A stretch of DNA of 64,000 nucleotides, taken from Sediminibacter sp. Hel_I_10. GTDB lineage: Bacteria > Bacteroidota > Bacteroidia > Flavobacteriales > Flavobacteriaceae. The position numbers and the translations under genes were made by a program. Within the stretch, counting starts at the first letter, position 1; each line of letters begins with the position of its first letter. This document shows positions 34,597 through 42,196 of this stretch, piece after piece. A model generated the notes under the pieces. It searched no databases and was not told the origin of the DNA. It saw only the letters and a program-made list of their open reading frames with translations. The stretch lies in the NCBI RefSeq assembly GCF_000688335.1, contig NZ_JHZX01000001.1, positions 2,542,001 to 2,606,000 of the forward strand, read 5' to 3'.

Positions 34597-35952
34597 TTAT
34601 TTCTTTGTGTTATTAATTGAAGATTTTGGTTTAAAATTTCTAATAATTAGGCGATTGCTCTTTTCATAAGTGAAATAGCTTACCGCCCAATTAAAACCAA
34701 CCATCAATCTATTTCTAAATCCGCTTATGGATAATAAGTGTACAATTGACCACAGCAACCAAGCGAAATAGCCTGCAAATTTAAATTTGCCTAAATCGGC
34801 AACCGCTCTGCGTTTTCCTACTGTTGCTAATGAGCCTTTGTCTTTATATTCAAAAGGGTTTACGCCCTCATTCTTAATAATTTTCAATAATATATTACCC
34901 AAATACTTACCTTGCTGAATAGCTGTTTGTGCTACTTGCGGATGCCCCTTTGGCGTTTCTTCTGTAATTACAGCCGCTATGTCGCCTATGGCAAAAATGT
35001 TGTCATAGCCTTCTACCATTAAAAATGAGTCGGTTTTTAAGCGATTGCCCCTAACCACGTGTTTTTCATCAATACCTTTTGGGAACTGTCCTTTAACACC
35101 CGCCGTCCAGATTAGGTTTTTGGCTAAAATGGTTTTTCCACTTTTGGTTGTTACTATTGAGCCGTCATAATCGCTTACCGATTCATTGAATAGTACCTTT
35201 ACATCCAAGTCCTTCAAATATTTCAGGGTTTTCGTAGATGCTTTTTCAGACATCGTACTTAACAATTCATCAATGGCCTCTATCAAATAAATGTTCATAA
35301 TGGAAGAAGGGTACTCGGGATAATCCTTAGGAAGAATGTATTTACAGAATTCAGCCAAAGCTCCTGCCATTTCCACGCCAGCTGGACCACCTCCAACGAT
35401 GACGAAATTTGTTAAGGCATCACGTTCTTTGTCATCACAAGTGATTGCAGCTTGTTCTAAATTTTGCAGCATCATATGACGAATATTTAGAGAATCGCGA
35501 ATGTCCTTCATCCCAAGACTATGGGACTCGACATTGTCCATACCAAAAAAATTAGTAGTTGTTCCCGTTGCCAATACGAGATAGTCGAAATGAACGCTTC
35601 CCTTATTGGTTATAATGGTGTTTGTAGAAGGTTGGATTTCTTCCACTTCAGCCAAACGAAACAATACGTTTTTATAGCCATTGATTTGTTTTCTAAATGG
35701 AAAAACAATACTGTCAGGCTCCAAAGCACTCGTTGCCACCTGATAAAATAATGGCTGAAACTGGTGGAAGTTATTTTTATCGAACAATACTACCTGCACC
35801 TCTTTATGTTTTAATTTTTCAACCAATGCCAAACCTGCAAACCCACCACCTATAATAACAACACGAGGTAAATTAGTATCTGGAAGGCAGATTTCATCTG
35901 TTATCTTGCAAGCAGATTCTGTAATAGCAGTATTTGAATGGTTGACGTTCAT
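34597..35952 (-). CDS. ndh: type II NADH dehydrogenase-like FAD oxidoreductase (NDH-2)
   Basis: A 451-residue flavoprotein. The FAD motif is VVIIGGGFAGLALVEKL near residues 31-47 and the NAD motif FVIVGGGPAGVEMAGAL near 185-201; NDH-2 features include FAIGDIAAV and a C-terminal membrane-associated region (FAGYFAWLLWSIVHLLSISGF). The enzyme feeds electrons from NADH to quinone without proton pumping and without Fe-S clusters, hence it is less sensitive to copper than complex I (inference). It is followed by the APC permease. Confidence 0.9.
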   Translation of the reverse strand: MNVNHSNTAITESACKITDEICLPDTNLPRVVIIGGGFAGLALVEKLKHKEVQVVLFDKNNFHQFQPLFYQVATSALEPDSIVFPFRKQINGYKNVLFRLAEVEEIQPSTNTIITNKGSVHFDYLVLATGTTTNFFGMDNVESHSLGMKDIRDSLNIRHMMLQNLEQAAITCDDKERDALTNFVIVGGGPAGVEMAGALAEFCKYILPKDYPEYPSSIMNIYLIEAIDELLSTMSEKASTKTLKYLKDLDVKVLFNESVSDYDGSIVTTKSGKTILAKNLIWTAGVKGQFPKGIDEKHVVRGNRLKTDSFLMVEGYDNIFAIGDIAAVITEETPKGHPQVAQTAIQQGKYLGNILLKIIKNEGVNPFEYKDKGSLATVGKRRAVADLGKFKFAGYFAWLLWSIVHLLSISGFRNRLMVGFNWAVSYFTYEKSNRLIIRNFKPKSSINNTKK

Positions 35953-35985
35953 ATTTAGTTTTTATACATTGTTATTAGCCATAGA

Positions 35986-36447
35986 TTATTTTGCATCCTT
36001 GTCTTTCAAAATCATTACTGAACATTTGGCTTGGGTTGCTAAATATTGTGAAACAGAACCCAATAAAAGACGTGAAAATGCCCCTTGACCTTGTGACCAG
36101 ACCACGATTAAATCTGCTCCGAACGATTCTGCTTTTTCTAAAATTTCTTTTTTTGGAAGACCGCTGATAACACTTGTTGTGATATTAAGCGATTCATTTT
36201 CTTCTTTTAATATCTTGATGGCTTCGGAAATAATTTTATCCCCTATTATTTGTGCATTTTTTATAGCTTCATCAGGGTATTTATAAAGTGTTGCTGTTGT
36301 TGAATGTAACCCTGATGTTGGCAACGCACGATACTCATAAACATTTATGATGCAAACTTCACTTTCCTTTGGTAATGGAAATTTTCCAAGTTCCTTAATG
36401 GCAACCTTGCTAAAATCAGAACTATCTATGGCTAACACTATTTTCAT
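35986..36447 (-). CDS. universal stress protein (copy A of tandem pair)
   Basis: A 153-residue single UspA domain: MKIVLAIDSSDFSKVAIKEL at the front, nucleotide loop VVWSQGQGAFSRLLLGSVSQYLATQAKCSVMIL at the end. It is about three-quarters identical by eye to the protein at 36498-36959, and long stretches of the two genes agree at the DNA level, so this is a recent tandem duplication. In copy A the loop begins VVWSQGQG where copy B has VVGSQGQG; the Gly to Trp change sits in the ATP-binding motif and may alter nucleotide binding. Confidence 0.92.
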   Translation of the reverse strand: MKIVLAIDSSDFSKVAIKELGKFPLPKESEVCIINVYEYRALPTSGLHSTTATLYKYPDEAIKNAQIIGDKIISEAIKILKEENESLNITTSVISGLPKKEILEKAESFGADLIVVWSQGQGAFSRLLLGSVSQYLATQAKCSVMILKDKDAK

Positions 36448-36497
36448 AATTTGAATGTTTTTAAAGATTAGATTGCTTGAAGCTCATTTACAAATGC

Positions 36498-36959
36498 TTA
36501 AGCATTTTCTTTTTCTTTTACAATTAATACCGAGCATTTGGCGTGTGTTGCTAGATATTGTGAAACAGAACCTAATAAAAGACGTGAAAATGCTCCTTGC
36601 CCTTGCGAACCGACTACAATTAAATCGGCATCAAAAGATTCCGCTTTTTCCAAAATTTCTCTTTTTGGAAGACCGCTGATTACATTTGTTGTTATAAGAA
36701 GTGAGCGATTTTTTTCTTTCAATACTTTACCAGCTTCGGAAACAATCTTTTTCCCTATTTTTTCAGCATTGGCTATAAATTCTTGATAATACACGTCAAG
36801 AGTTACTGTTGTGGATATGAGTTCTGGGGTTGACATCGCAGGATGTTCATAAACGTTTATTATACTAATTTCACTGCCCTGTGGTAATGGAAATTTTGCA
36901 AGTTTCTTAATGGCAACCTTGCTAAAATCCGAGCCATCTACTGCTAATACTATTTTCAT
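36498..36959 (-). CDS. universal stress protein (copy B of tandem pair)
   Basis: A 153-residue UspA domain protein with the intact ATP-type loop VVGSQGQGAFSRLLLGSVSQ near residues 117-136 and the same N-terminal MKIVLAVDGSDFSKVAIKKL. It lies 50 bp upstream of its paralogue, and the two share near-identical upstream sequence (TTTGAATGTTTT before each start), showing that the duplicated unit included the leader. Confidence 0.92.
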   Translation of the reverse strand: MKIVLAVDGSDFSKVAIKKLAKFPLPQGSEISIINVYEHPAMSTPELISTTVTLDVYYQEFIANAEKIGKKIVSEAGKVLKEKNRSLLITTNVISGLPKREILEKAESFDADLIVVGSQGQGAFSRLLLGSVSQYLATHAKCSVLIVKEKENA

Positions 36960-37004
36960 AATTTGAATGTTTTATTGATTAAATATCCTATGCTTTATTC
37001 TTTT

Positions 37005-37727
37005 TTATATAGGTTTAAATTGATTACTTGTTTTATTTGATTTTATGAGTTTCCGCCAATAGATGTGTTCATATAATCCAGACCAGAACATCCCAAAAGT
37101 GAAGGCGAATAATAATTCTTCAATAGGAATGCCCAAGACAAGAATATGGGTCAGGTTGTCAAGATTCCAGTACAACTCCACATATTGAGGATAAAACGGA
37201 AGGATGCTCCCGAAATAAATGAAGTACAATACCGTAAACAGAATTCCCCCAACCCAAATTTTTACTTTCAAATCTGGACGACAATAAAGTGTCGCTAATC
37301 CACCTATGAACAACCCTATAATGCCGCAATAAATGTGGTTGAGTGACGTAAATAGCGACAGAAGAATGAATAGGATAACTGGTGTAAAAAGAATATAAAT
37401 ATGCAGGCGATGTTTGTTATGACTTCGTTCGCTATGTGGTATCTCGGCAAGGCCTCTTTTAAAAATAATGTTGTAGAGTACGGTGCCAATTCCGCCTATG
37501 GCGAAAGAAAAGATTAAGCTCTCAATGTCAAAGCCTATTTTTTCTGCCAAATCAAATAGGGAAGGTGGCATCCAATATTCTGGAACAAACAGCGGTTCTG
37601 TTAAACCAAAGGGCATCGTGATGAGACTCATTTTGAGCATTTCTTTCCTATACCCCTCTTTTGACAAATAGATTATTGCCCAAAGTGCAAGAATAATTAG
37701 AGACCATATGAACCAGACGTATTGCAT
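37005..37727 (-). CDS. lycopene cyclase domain membrane protein (CrtYc/CrtYd-CarR like)
   Basis: A 240-residue protein with six or seven membrane helices arranged as two related halves. The first half has FSFAIGGIGTVLYNIIF, the second WNLDNLTHILVLGIPIEELLFAFTFGMFWSGLYEH; the P-x-E-E motif is the active-site mark of heterodimeric/fungal-type lycopene beta-cyclases. In the first half the corresponding motif is weaker (DIESLIFSFAIG). No other carotenoid gene is in the window. It may have another function in envelope stress. Confidence 0.75.
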   Translation of the reverse strand: MQYVWFIWSLIILALWAIIYLSKEGYRKEMLKMSLITMPFGLTEPLFVPEYWMPPSLFDLAEKIGFDIESLIFSFAIGGIGTVLYNIIFKRGLAEIPHSERSHNKHRLHIYILFTPVILFILLSLFTSLNHIYCGIIGLFIGGLATLYCRPDLKVKIWVGGILFTVLYFIYFGSILPFYPQYVELYWNLDNLTHILVLGIPIEELLFAFTFGMFWSGLYEHIYWRKLIKSNKTSNQFKPI

Positions 37728-37743
37728 AATCCTTTAGTGGTGT

Positions 37744-38022
37744 TTATTTTTTTACTTTTATTTGTGCGTTATAAAATGCTCCAATACAAGCCCCTATTAA
37801 CCACCAAAGAATAAAAGTTTGTACTATTCCCATTAACACTTCTAAAGGTGGTACATCCATTCTGATGATACTGGTAGTATCCAAGCCGTGCAAAAGGCTA
37901 TTGAAAAAGGTAATTGACCCTTCTTGTCCTGCTGTTAACATTACAATCATACAACCCAAATAAATTAAGGTTCCTGTTAGACCGAAAGCAAAACCGAGTT
38001 TTTTTATGTTTAATCGATACAT
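37744..38022 (-). CDS. small membrane protein, DUF5676-like
   Basis: A 92-residue protein with two clear transmembrane helices: residues about 10-30 (LGFAFGLTGTLIYLGCMIVML) and 63-84 (LMGIVQTFILWWLIGACIGAFY). The loop contains RMDVPPLEVL. Small proteins of this kind are common in copper-resistance loci of Bacteroidetes. Function unknown. It is in the same leftward run as the SHOCT proteins. Confidence 0.7.
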   Translation of the reverse strand: MYRLNIKKLGFAFGLTGTLIYLGCMIVMLTAGQEGSITFFNSLLHGLDTTSIIRMDVPPLEVLMGIVQTFILWWLIGACIGAFYNAQIKVKK

Positions 38023-38039
38023 AGTTTTATAATTTTGAG

Positions 38040-38246
38040 TTAGTTTTCTGATTTTAGAATCTTTTTAGATTCTTCATATTCTTCCTTGGATATTTCGCCT
38101 TTTGCAAAGCGTTTTTTAAGAATATCCAATGGGCTGTCCTTCTTTGTTTTTTGATAAGGTATGTCTGTAGGAACGAAAAATATCCAGGCCAAGAAAAAGA
38201 ACCAGATAATCCACCATATGTAATGCATACCGCCGTAGTGATTCAT
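38040..38246 (-). CDS. SHOCT domain small membrane protein (copy A)
   Basis: A 68-residue protein with one membrane helix (HYIWWIIWFFFLAWIFFVP) and a C-terminal SHOCT motif, PLDILKKRFAKGEISKEEYEESKKIL. It is nearly the same as the next gene upstream (38257), so the pair arose by tandem duplication. SHOCT modules are oligomerisation or anchoring motifs; the family occurs in heavy-metal gene clusters. Confidence 0.85.
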   Translation of the reverse strand: MNHYGGMHYIWWIIWFFFLAWIFFVPTDIPYQKTKKDSPLDILKKRFAKGEISKEEYEESKKILKSEN

Positions 38247-38256
38247 AATATTATTT

Positions 38257-38493
38257 TTAGGAATTAAGGTTTTTAGTAAAGTCCGCGTTTAAAATCTTTT
38301 TAGATTCTTCATAGTCTTCTTTGGATATTTCGCCCTGTGCAAAGCGTTTTTTAAGAATATCCAGTGGACTGTCCTTCTTTGTTTTTTGATAAGGGATATC
38401 TGCCGGGATAAAGAATATCCAAGCAAGTAAGATGACCCATATTATCCACCATATTAGGTGCATACCTCCAAAATGTCCGTCGTAAAAATGCAT
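38257..38493 (-). CDS. SHOCT domain small membrane protein (copy B)
   Basis: A 78-residue paralogue of the 38040 protein: His-containing start (MHFYDGHFGGMHLIWW), one membrane helix and the SHOCT motif PLDILKKRFAQGEISKEDYEESKKIL, with an extra 10-residue tail. The repeat distance between the two genes is about 217 bp. Confidence 0.85.
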   Translation of the reverse strand: MHFYDGHFGGMHLIWWIIWVILLAWIFFIPADIPYQKTKKDSPLDILKKRFAQGEISKEDYEESKKILNADFTKNLNS

Positions 38494-38514
38494 AATGTTT
38501 GTTTTTAGTTGTTA

Positions 38515-38730
38515 TTAATTTGTTTCTGTGATTGTGTATCCATTGAGCTCATCGATTTGCTTTTGTAGTTCGGCAACTGAAAGAGTTTCATTCATAGTGA
38601 TTAATGTAGCTCCTTTTGGTGCGAGAAAAATCTCTGCTTTTTCAATGTTAGGGTGTTCTTCCAACGTCTTCTTGACTCTCGCAACACATCCACCACAACT
38701 GATTCCGTTTATTTGATACTTTTGTTTCAT
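38515..38730 (-). CDS. HMA domain copper chaperone-like protein
   Basis: A 71-residue HMA protein with the motif GISCGGCVARVKKTLEEHPNI (Cys-x2-Cys at about 11 and 14). Likely binds Cu(I) in the cytosol. It sits between the SHOCT genes and the His-rich membrane protein, all on the minus strand. Confidence 0.88.
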   Translation of the reverse strand: MKQKYQINGISCGGCVARVKKTLEEHPNIEKAEIFLAPKGATLITMNETLSVAELQKQIDELNGYTITETN

Positions 38731-38742
38731 AATATTTAGCTT

Positions 38743-39012
38743 TTAGTGATGTTGATGGCCTTTGTGTTCATCTTTGGATTCAACCGTAGAGTTTTCTTCT
38801 CTACTTTGGGATTCACTTTGTTTATGCTGTGAATGGTTATGACCACCGTGTCCGTGCGAACCGTGGGGCATAAATAGGTGGCAAGCAAACATAAAAATGA
38901 TGAAAATAAATAGTGATGAACCACCTCCTATACCAAATGAGGGCGCTAAAAAGATGAACAGTAGTGGTAGTCCACAGCCTATGACCATCCATATCCAGTG
39001 ATTATTTTTCAT
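38743..39012 (-). CDS. small membrane protein with His-rich tail (DUF2933-like)
   Basis: An 89-residue protein: one or two membrane helices (MVIGCGLPLLFIFLAPSFG and SSLFIFIIFMFACHLFM), then a tail rich in His, Gly, Ser and Glu (SHGHGGHNHSQHKQSESQ, ending HKGHQHH). The His clusters probably bind copper or another metal at the membrane face. Resembles DUF2933 proteins of copper loci. Confidence 0.75.
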   Translation of the reverse strand: MKNNHWIWMVIGCGLPLLFIFLAPSFGIGGGSSLFIFIIFMFACHLFMPHGSHGHGGHNHSQHKQSESQSREENSTVESKDEHKGHQHH

Positions 39013-39037
39013 TGTTTTTGATTTTAAAGGTTAAAAA

Positions 39038-39502
39038 TTAATGATGCTCGTTATGGTCCTCTTTGGTTGAGCTATCCATATTCATTCCTTGCATATCCAT
39101 TCCTTTTTCGCCCATCATATTTTTACAGGATTCCATACAGTCCTCGCTCATCATTCCTTTTTCGTGCATCATTTTCATCATTGAACCCATCGTTTCTGGG
39201 CTTTTCATCATTTGGTTCATCATTGAATGCATCATAGGTTTATTGCCCATCATATTGGTCATCATCATACTGTCTTTCATCATCATTTGCATTCCTTCTC
39301 CTTGCATCATTTGCATTGCGTGGTCACTATTGTACATCTCTGCCATAAACTCAGCCATATAATCGTGATTTTGAGTGATAACACTAAAAACCTCTGTGCG
39401 TGTCTCTGGATTTTCCAATAATTCTTGAGTATTTTTTTCTTGGTTGCAACTGTTTAAGCTTAAAAGCCCAATTGTTAATAAAATAATTAGTAGTGTTTTC
39501 AT
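39038..39502 (-). CDS. Met/His-rich lipoprotein, probable periplasmic copper binder
   Basis: A 154-residue protein with a lipoprotein signal (LLTIGLLSLNSC, lipobox Cys near 19) followed by a short helix and a region with extreme Met content (MQMMQGEGMQMMMKDSMMM and MMNQMMKSPETMGSMMKMM), ending in EDHNEHH. Met clusters bind Cu(I), so this is probably an envelope copper buffer. A Cys pair (CMESCKNM) lies near residue 120. Confidence 0.85.
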   Translation of the reverse strand: MKTLLIILLTIGLLSLNSCNQEKNTQELLENPETRTEVFSVITQNHDYMAEFMAEMYNSDHAMQMMQGEGMQMMMKDSMMMTNMMGNKPMMHSMMNQMMKSPETMGSMMKMMHEKGMMSEDCMESCKNMMGEKGMDMQGMNMDSSTKEDHNEHH

Positions 39503-39531
39503 TTTGATTTATTTTAAGTTATTAATAAAGT

Positions 39532-40134
39532 TTACTCTATTCTCTTTAATGACCATTTCTTGTTTTCGCCACTAACCAGAACTAAACTTCCAGAGATTAG
39601 CTTGGATGTAATTACAGGTGGATTTTTATTGTTCTTATCTTTAGGCGATATGTGAATGGCCAATTGAGTAAGATGGTCACTGGTTTTTCCTTGTTTATCT
39701 ATAACTACTTCAAAATAATGGTAGCTAACCACGTCTTTGTTGAAAATGTCATTGTAACCAATGGTTTCTTTATGAACTGTTAGTGCTAATGCCTTCTCAT
39801 TTTTGAAATTAGTAGCGTTGAGGAATTGAGGTATGATGGTGGTTTCCCCTTTTTTATTTATATAACCGTAATACAGCACCCCTTCCTTATGATGTGCAAT
39901 CAAACATCTATCGTTATAGAATAACGGATAGTTTTCTCCATCTATATTTGACGATACGAGGTCACTTCTAAAATCGATAACTATGTCGCCATTCTTATTT
40001 ATAAAGGCCCATTCATTTCCTTTCTTAATTGCTGCTACATCATCGACAAAAGGCGAGATATACTCTAAATCTTCTAAAGTTTGTGCAATTCCAAAAAAGG
40101 GAATTAATAATAATATGATAAGTAGTTTTTTCAT
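39532..40134 (-). CDS. WG-repeat containing exported protein
   Basis: A 200-residue protein with a signal peptide (MKKLLIILLLIPFFGIAQ) and at least two WG-type repeats: KGNEWAFINKNGDIVIDF (about 37-54) and LYYGYINKKGETTIIPQF (about 87-104). WG repeats form beta-propeller-like structures of unknown binding role. It is the first gene after the HMA-AraC regulator on the minus strand. Confidence 0.82.
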   Translation of the reverse strand: MKKLLIILLLIPFFGIAQTLEDLEYISPFVDDVAAIKKGNEWAFINKNGDIVIDFRSDLVSSNIDGENYPLFYNDRCLIAHHKEGVLYYGYINKKGETTIIPQFLNATNFKNEKALALTVHKETIGYNDIFNKDVVSYHYFEVVIDKQGKTSDHLTQLAIHISPKDKNNKNPPVITSKLISGSLVLVSGENKKWSLKRIE

Positions 40135-40206
40135 TTTAAATTGATTTTGGTTTTGTTAAATTTAGTGACGATTCTCGTTTTGCATCTGCATAACTTTCGT
40201 TGTTAT

Positions 40207-40788
40207 TTATATAATTTCATCGTAAAAATTTCGTTTCCAATTTTCTGTATTTTTATAATCTGTCATACTCATTCCAACCACTTCTTTAAACTGTCTGGAC
40301 AGATGGTTGATACTGCTATAGTCCAATAAGTATCCTATTTCTGAAAAGGAATGTTGTTTAAGCTGAATGAGTTCTTTAACTTTCTCAATCTTCAATTTGA
40401 TAAAGTACTTTTCAATGGTTGTCTGTTCATTGGCAGAAAATAATTTGCTCAATGTCTTATAATCCCTGTGAAGACTGGATGCTAATAGTTCAGATATTTT
40501 TACCTTAATATATAATGGTGGTTCTTGCAATTGTTCGATTAAAATCAGTTTGATTCTTTCGACAAGCATTTCTTCTTCGCTCTGGACAATTTCAAAATCA
40601 TTGGCGTGAAGTACCGTTGTTACTGCATTAACAATTTCATTGTTGGTTTTTTTTGGTGCTTCTACCAATAGTCTTCCCAGTTCCAATGAAAGTACAGTTA
40701 CTCCAAGTTCTTGTAATTCCTGCATAATTACTTTTAAACAGCGGTTACAGACCATATTCTTAATCCAAAATTCCTTTGGTTCGCTCAT
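40207..40788 (-). CDS. AraC-family regulator with N-terminal HMA-like domain (copy 1)
   Basis: A 193-residue protein. The N-terminal about 70 residues look like an HMA/ferredoxin fold with a metal motif, KNMVCNRCLKVIMQEL (Cys-x2-Cys at 13 and 16), and the C-terminal about 100 residues are an AraC HTH pair (HSFSEIGYLLDYSSINHLSRQFKEVVGMSMTDYK). This would let one polypeptide sense copper and bind DNA. A paralogue is at 57886-58452. A 20-bp palindrome lies 18 bp upstream, a possible autoregulatory site. Confidence 0.85.
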   Translation of the reverse strand: MSEPKEFWIKNMVCNRCLKVIMQELQELGVTVLSLELGRLLVEAPKKTNNEIVNAVTTVLHANDFEIVQSEEEMLVERIKLILIEQLQEPPLYIKVKISELLASSLHRDYKTLSKLFSANEQTTIEKYFIKLKIEKVKELIQLKQHSFSEIGYLLDYSSINHLSRQFKEVVGMSMTDYKNTENWKRNFYDEII

Positions 40789-40805
40789 AGTATAGAATGT
40801 ATTGT

Positions 40806-40825
40806 CATTGAGTTTTAACTCAATG
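40806..40825. promoter_or_regulatory. 20-bp palindrome upstream of HMA-AraC gene
   Basis: CATTGAGTTTTAACTCAATG is a 9-bp perfect inverted repeat with a 2-bp centre, 18 bp upstream of the regulator's start codon. It may be a binding site for a dimeric regulator. AraC proteins usually bind direct repeats, so another protein or an RNA hairpin is also possible. Confidence 0.45.
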
Positions 40826-40960
40826 GTTTGAAAGGATAAGACCTAACAGGGTTAATGGTGTTATAGTGTTGTTGAAAATGGGGTACAACAATTTTTAGCC
40901 AGAAGTGAAACTGTGGCTATAGATGCAATGCAGATTAAATTTAACCTGCGCAGTAGAAAT

Positions 40961-41383
40961 TTAAATTAAGAAGGTCTCGTTGAGAATTATTATATCTGTA
41001 GAGAGCAATGGTGGCCTGTAGGCTCTATAGGAAATTACGTTTTCATCTAATCCTTCAAAAAGATTTATATAGGAATAGACGAATGTGTTTAAGAAAACGA
41101 TAGTCTCGGTTGTGAGTATTGTATTAGACTTTTTAAAAGTATCATCTCCTTCTTTTACAATGGTCTGATTATCGCAACAGTCTTTCTCTTGTATGGAAGT
41201 ACATTTTTTGGTATTATCATCTTTTTTTTTCACAATCTCCATACAAGATTTCGCTTTACTAAAAAAAGCCATATCTACTAATTTATTGCAACAAAAATGC
41301 ATATCTACCGTAAAGGAAGAGGTAGAAAACAGTATTGATACTGCTAAAAAGAAGGACAATATTTTGGCAAAAGTAGACTTCAC
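40961..41383 (-). CDS. HYC_CC_PP family exported protein, divergent copy
   Basis: A 140-residue protein with a signal peptide (LSFFLAVSILFSTSSFTVD). The family motifs are present in altered form: HFCC in place of HYC (residues about 29-32), KDCC (about 69-72), RPPLL near residue 124 and the conserved C-terminal ETFLI. It faces away from its paralogue at 41676, with a 292-bp shared upstream region. The role is not established; the family travels with CusA genes and may bind copper in the periplasm. Confidence 0.8.
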   Translation of the reverse strand: MKSTFAKILSFFLAVSILFSTSSFTVDMHFCCNKLVDMAFFSKAKSCMEIVKKKDDNTKKCTSIQEKDCCDNQTIVKEGDDTFKKSNTILTTETIVFLNTFVYSYINLFEGLDENVISYRAYRPPLLSTDIIILNETFLI

Positions 41384-41675
41384 GCTTAAAGATAGTTAAA
41401 TTTTGTTTAACATTTGATTTTTAGTAACTATATGATATTTTATTTAATAAATTCATTATCAGAATTTTATGTATAGAGTATAGAGATATATTTTACGAAG
41501 ATAATTAACAAACTTCAACAAGAATATGACTTTCGTAATATAAAATTTAATATAAAAGGTGTCTATTTGTACATAATTCTTAAGACAGTTTGATAGATAA
41601 ATCCATTGTATTTTTATGCTGTAAAAAAGTTAAATACAGGAATTAGAATTATTTTTTCATAACTTTGCAACAATA
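41384..41675. promoter_or_regulatory. divergent intergenic region between HYC_CC_PP genes
   Basis: This very AT-rich 292-bp stretch holds the promoters for both divergent HYC_CC_PP genes. On the plus strand TAACTTTG at 41660-41667 matches the -7 TANNTTTG element, 9 bp before the start at 41676, but no TTTG is found 19-21 bp upstream, and the leader would be very short. No coding frame or stable hairpin is seen. Confidence 0.4.
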
Positions 41676-42092
41676 ATGAAAGAAATATTTCATAAAATAG
41701 CGTCATTTTCTTTAGCACTTATTGTGTTATTATCAACAGTATCTTTTACTGTTGATAGTCATTACTGTGGCGATACTTTAGTGGATACTTCTTTATTCGG
41801 TCACGCTGAAACCTGCGGTATGGAAGTTCAACAGCAATCGAATTCATCAGAGTGTGATATCTCCAAAAAAGGTTGTTGTAGTGATGAACAAGTGATTGTT
41901 GAAGGTCAAGATACTTTAAAAACGTCGTTCGACAAATTGGATAAAGACCAACAACTGTTTGTTGCTGCTTTTATCCACACCTATATAAATTTGTTTTTCG
42001 AATTTCAAGAAGATTTAAATTCATATAGAGATTATACACCTCCTCCCTTGGTCAGGGATATTCAAGTTTTAGACCAAACCTTCCTTATTTGA
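41676..42092 (+). CDS. HYC_CC_PP family exported protein
   Basis: A 138-residue protein with a signal peptide (SLALIVLLSTVSFTVDS), the HYC motif (SHYCGDTLVD at about 28-37), the CC motif (KKGCCSDEQ at about 65-73), the PP motif (YTPPPLVRD) and the C-terminal QTFLI. It lies directly upstream of cusA, the usual place for the family in Bacteroidetes, and is probably co-transcribed with it. Its conserved His and Cys suggest periplasmic metal binding. Confidence 0.88.
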   Translation: MKEIFHKIASFSLALIVLLSTVSFTVDSHYCGDTLVDTSLFGHAETCGMEVQQQSNSSECDISKKGCCSDEQVIVEGQDTLKTSFDKLDKDQQLFVAAFIHTYINLFFEFQEDLNSYRDYTPPPLVRDIQVLDQTFLI

Positions 42093-42196
42093 TTTTTAAG
42101 TAATTAGAACTGTAGTCCTACATTAATTTGTTTTGGACCTTTGTGCTTGTTTGTCACTTTTTAAACAAGATTTATAATTACTTAATAATCATTTCT

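Noticed and set aside
39063-39362. Ile/Ser/Cys-rich hydrophobic frame on the plus strand
   Set aside because: It is antisense to the Met-rich lipoprotein gene; ATG-rich codons read in reverse as CAT and give a false hydrophobic protein.
42128-42196. 23-residue extension of CusA
   Set aside because: The family starts at MLNKSIKF; the extension lies in the upstream leader.
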